From an uncultured Pseudodesulfovibrio sp. (GTDB lineage Bacteria > Desulfobacterota > Desulfovibrionia > Desulfovibrionales > Desulfovibrionaceae), in contig CAMYLL010000113.1 of NCBI GenBank assembly GCA_947259235.1, forward strand, positions 1-7,657: 7,657 bases of DNA, read 5' to 3'. The notes under the pieces are model-generated. The model ran no database searches and had not been told where the DNA came from. It saw only the letters and a program-made list of their open reading frames with translations. The translations under genes were made by a program, and so were the position numbers. Within the stretch, counting starts at the first letter, position 1; each line of letters opens with the position of its first letter. This document shows positions 5,544-7,657 of the stretch, piece after piece.

Positions 5544-5562
5544 GTGGGCTTTTCCGGCCCAC
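5544..5562 (+). other. Short GC hairpin in the hoxY-hoxH gap
   Basis: GTGGGC (5544-5549) pairs exactly with GCCCAC (5557-5562) around a 7-base loop. It competes with a nearby CCGG pairing just downstream. It follows the larger hairpin by 8 bases, so the gap can fold into two adjacent stems before the hoxH ribosome site. Confidence 0.4.
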
Positions 5563-5624
5563 ACCGGCCAGCACGAGGTAGACCTGTTTTCACTTTGAGT
5601 AGGATTAATGGACCGGAGAAAATC

Positions 5625-7064
5625 ATGAGCGCACCCGCAAAACGAGTCATCATCGAGCCCGTCACCCGCGTTGAAGGGCATGGGAAGGTTTCCATCTACA
5701 TGGACGAGCAGAACCGGGTGCAACAGGCCCGGCTGCACATCGTGGAGTTCCGCGGCTTCGAGCGTTTCATCCAGGGACGGCCCTACTGGGAGGTGCCCGT
5801 GCTGGTGCAGCGCCTGTGCGGCATCTGTCCTGTCAGCCACCACCTCTGTGCGGCCAAGGCGATGGATCAGATTGTGGGGGTCGACAAGCTCACACCGGCG
5901 GCGGAAAAGATCCGCCGCCTGGCCCACTACGGCCAGACCTTTCAGTCGCATGCCCTGCATTTCTTCCACCTCTGTTCGCCGGACCTGCTCTTTGGGTTCG
6001 ATGCCGACCCTGCGATCCGGAATGTGATCGGGGTCATCCGAGAGTATCCCGATCTGGCCAAGCAGGGCGTCTTGATGCGGAAGTACGGCCAGGAGGTGAT
6101 CAAGGCTACCGTCGGCAAGAAGATCCACGGCACCGGCGCGATTCCCGGTGGGGTCAACAAACCCCTGTCGGTGGCAGAGCGCGACGTTCTGCTTCCCGAC
6201 TTGGAGCAGATGCTGGAGTGGGCGGTGGCCACCGTGAAGATTGCGAAAGACTACACGGCCGAGCACCTGGAGACGCTCAAGGATTTCGCGACCTCGCCAA
6301 CGAACCACGTATCGATCGTTCGCCAGGACGGCGCGATGGACCTCTACGATGGCAATCTCCGTGCCGTCAGTCCGGAAGGCGAGCGTATCTTTGATGGCGT
6401 CAAGCCCATGGAATACACCGACTATTTCCAGGAGGAGGTCCGGGACTGGTCCTACATGAAGTTCCCGTTCATCAAATCGCTGGGCAGGGAAGAGGGCTGG
6501 TATCGGGTCGGGCCGCTGTCGCGGGTGAACGTCTGCGACTTCATCGACACGCCTGCCGCGGAGAAGGAACGTCAGGAGTTCATGGCGCTCACCAACGGCA
6601 AGCCGAACAACATTACCATGGCCTACCACTGGACACGGATGATCGAGTTGCTCCATGCGATCGAGAAGATCCGGGAACTGCTGCATGACCCGGATCTGCA
6701 ATCGGACGACCTCGTGCTCCAGGGCGAGCGGCGCGAAGAGGCGGTGGCGATCATTGAGGCGCCGCGCGGGTCGCTCTTCCATCACTACCAGGTCAACGAG
6801 CAGGACGAAGTCGTGATGGCCAACCTGATTGTTTCCACGACCCACAACAACACGGCGATGAACACGGCGGTGCAGCGCGTGGCGGAGGACCACCTGGACG
6901 GCCAACCGGAGCTTACCGAGGGCATGCTGAACCACGTGGAGGTGGCCATCCGAGCCTACGATCCGTGCCTGAGCTGCGCGACCCATGCCCTGGGGCAGAT
7001 GCCGTTGGTCGTGAGCCTGTTCGACCACCAGGGAAACCTGATCGCGAGGAAATCCAAGGCATGA
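5625..7064 (+). CDS. hoxH: NAD-reducing [NiFe]-hydrogenase large subunit HoxH (precursor)
   Basis: The 479-residue catalytic subunit HoxH holds the NiFe(CN)2CO site that splits or forms H2 in the cytoplasm. The four nickel-site cysteines are Cys65 and Cys68 in RLCGICPVSHH and Cys448 and Cys451 in DPCLSCATH. Glu17 of the TRVEGHG motif is the conserved second-sphere residue. After His454 there is a 25-residue tail beginning ALGQMPL. By analogy with Ralstonia HoxH it is removed between His and Ala once nickel is in place. The frame is open back to an ATG at 5544, but homology starts at 5625 and GGAG (5615-5618) is 6 bases before it. It overlaps hoxW, its likely protease gene, by 4 bp. It shows all features of group 3d large subunits. 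Confidence 0.96.
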   Translation: MSAPAKRVIIEPVTRVEGHGKVSIYMDEQNRVQQARLHIVEFRGFERFIQGRPYWEVPVLVQRLCGICPVSHHLCAAKAMDQIVGVDKLTPAAEKIRRLAHYGQTFQSHALHFFHLCSPDLLFGFDADPAIRNVIGVIREYPDLAKQGVLMRKYGQEVIKATVGKKIHGTGAIPGGVNKPLSVAERDVLLPDLEQMLEWAVATVKIAKDYTAEHLETLKDFATSPTNHVSIVRQDGAMDLYDGNLRAVSPEGERIFDGVKPMEYTDYFQEEVRDWSYMKFPFIKSLGREEGWYRVGPLSRVNVCDFIDTPAAEKERQEFMALTNGKPNNITMAYHWTRMIELLHAIEKIRELLHDPDLQSDDLVLQGERREEAVAIIEAPRGSLFHHYQVNEQDEVVMANLIVSTTHNNTAMNTAVQRVAEDHLDGQPELTEGMLNHVEVAIRAYDPCLSCATHALGQMPLVVSLFDHQGNLIARKSKA

Positions 7065-7585
7065 AGCAGGAGCGGGAGAAGGTCCTGGTGATCGGCTACG
7101 GCAATCCGGGACGGCTGGACGATGGGTTGGGGCCGGCGCTGGCCGAGGCGCTGGCCCACCAGGCGCTACCCGGCGTGACGGTGGAGTCCAACTACCTGCT
7201 CAACGTGGAAGATGCAGCCGACGCCAGCGAACACGACGTCGTGGTCTTCGTCGATGCGGCGGTCCGTGGCCGGGAGCCGTTCAGTTTCGAGACGGTTCAG
7301 CCGCGAACGGATCTCAGTTTCAGCAGCCACCACATGGAGCCCGCTGCCGTGCTCGGTTTGGCCTACGACATGTTCGCGGCCCAGACCCGGGGATGCGTGC
7401 TGGGAATTCGGGGGTACGAGTTTGACGAGTTCGGTCACCGCTTCTCGGATGCCGCGCAGAACAACCTCATCGACGCCGTCGCCTTCCTCACAGACCGGCT
7501 CGAGCGGAGGGACTTTTCCCCTCTCCCGAACGCGGAGCACGATGTCGCGCCGTCGGAACAACCGAGTGCTAGGCCTGTGGAGTAA
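7061..7585 (+). CDS. hoxW: Hydrogenase maturation endopeptidase HoxW
   Basis: This 174-residue protein belongs to the HyaD/HybD/HoxW family of nickel-dependent-recognition proteases that cut the C-terminal peptide from the large-subunit precursor; the substrate here is HoxH. The family signature GYGNPGRLDDGLG spans residues 12-24. Candidate nickel-contact residues by position are Asp20/Asp21, Asp65 in VFVDAA and His90/His91 in SSHHMEP. The last 25 or so residues form a polar, Pro-rich tail of no recognised role. The start at 7061 gives an ATGA overlap with hoxH and begins just before the beta strand leading to the signature. GAGGA (7046-7050) lies 10 bases upstream. The open frame begins earlier, inside hoxH, but that part does not match the family. 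Confidence 0.93.
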   Translation: MKQEREKVLVIGYGNPGRLDDGLGPALAEALAHQALPGVTVESNYLLNVEDAADASEHDVVVFVDAAVRGREPFSFETVQPRTDLSFSSHHMEPAAVLGLAYDMFAAQTRGCVLGIRGYEFDEFGHRFSDAAQNNLIDAVAFLTDRLERRDFSPLPNAEHDVAPSEQPSARPVE

Positions 7586-7657
7586 AGCGGAAGGTGGTTG
7601 TGCTGCTTGGCGGCGGTGCGAAGTGTGGGACGCCCTAGGTGCATTCGCTACGCAGGA
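7586..7657. other. Non-coding end of the window after hoxW
   Basis: I see no gene, hairpin followed by a T-run, or repeat in these 72 bases. Whether the operon ends here or continues beyond the window (for instance into further hyp genes) cannot be told. Confidence 0.5.

Larger units (their letters stand above)
5443..5600. repeat. Imperfect inverted repeat bounding the hoxY-hoxH gap
   Basis: The left end, ACTCAAACTGAAAG at 5444-5457, and the reverse complement of the right end, TTTTCACTTTGAGT at 5587-5600, match at 12 of 14 positions. The left end starts inside the hoxY stop codon; the right end stops 24 bases before the hoxH start. Between them lie the hairpins at 5504-5535 and 5544-5562. 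This resembles a small MITE-like or RNA-structured insert of about 157 bp. No target-site duplication was evident, no transposase is present, and the family is not recognised. Confidence 0.45.

Noticed and set aside
5544..5624. Upstream in-frame ATG that would add 27 residues to HoxH
   Set aside because: The added residues lie in the structured gap and have no family match; the ATG at 5625 has a well-spaced ribosome site and fits the normal HoxH N-terminus.
4956..7028. 690-codon open frame on the minus strand
   Set aside because: It is antisense to hoxY and hoxH, runs straight through their gap and looks like low-information translation of a biased antisense frame.

Overview
This window carries most of a gene cluster for a bidirectional, NAD(H)-linked [NiFe]-hydrogenase (group 3d, Hox type). 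All genes are on the + strand, in the order hypA, hypB, CBS-domain protein, hoxF, hoxU, hoxY, hoxH, hoxW. The DNA is GC-rich by eye. The upstream region carries ATTCCC-N8-GGGAAT palindromic repeats of a kind familiar from proteobacterial intergenic DNA. HoxF has its HoxE/NuoE-like domain fused to the N-terminus, as in the soluble hydrogenase of Ralstonia (Cupriavidus), whereas cyanobacteria have a separate HoxE. This suggests a Gram-negative, probably proteobacterial or proteobacterium-like host, but I cannot name the organism.

Layout. Positions 1-623 hold no credible gene. They contain two identical 32-bp palindromic repeats and one inverted relative, several perfect or near-perfect hairpins, and a dyad about 75 bp upstream of hypA. 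hypA and hypB (624-1675) overlap by 4 bp and encode nickel-insertion factors. A 150-residue protein with two CBS domains (1721-2173) lies between the maturation genes and the structural genes. hoxF (2222-4045) and hoxU (probable start 4055, end 4759) are nearly contiguous and encode the diaphorase half. A 139-bp gap with two strong hairpins precedes hoxY (4899-5444). A 180-bp structured gap, bounded by an imperfect inverted repeat, precedes hoxH (5625-7064). hoxW (7061-7585) overlaps hoxH by 4 bp. The last 72 bp hold nothing I recognise.

How the genes work together. HoxH (NiFe site) and HoxY (FeS cluster) form the hydrogenase module. HoxF (FMN, NAD(H) site, FeS) and HoxU (several FeS clusters) form the diaphorase module. 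Together they couple H2 oxidation to NAD+ reduction, or the reverse. HypA and HypB deliver nickel to the HoxH precursor, and HoxW then removes its C-terminal peptide of about 25 residues. hypC, hypD, hypE and hypF, needed for the Fe(CN)2CO ligands, are not in the window and must lie elsewhere. The CBS protein is a candidate adenine-nucleotide sensor, but nothing in the sequence proves that it acts on the hydrogenase.

The enzyme system itself is known. The points most worth a second look are the CBS gene embedded in the operon, the two long structured gaps inside an otherwise tight operon, the 15-bp sequence shared between the hoxY-hoxH gap and the window start, and two changes at cofactor motifs in HoxF (Asp84 where a cluster Cys is expected, and Cys223 in the glycine-rich FMN loop).
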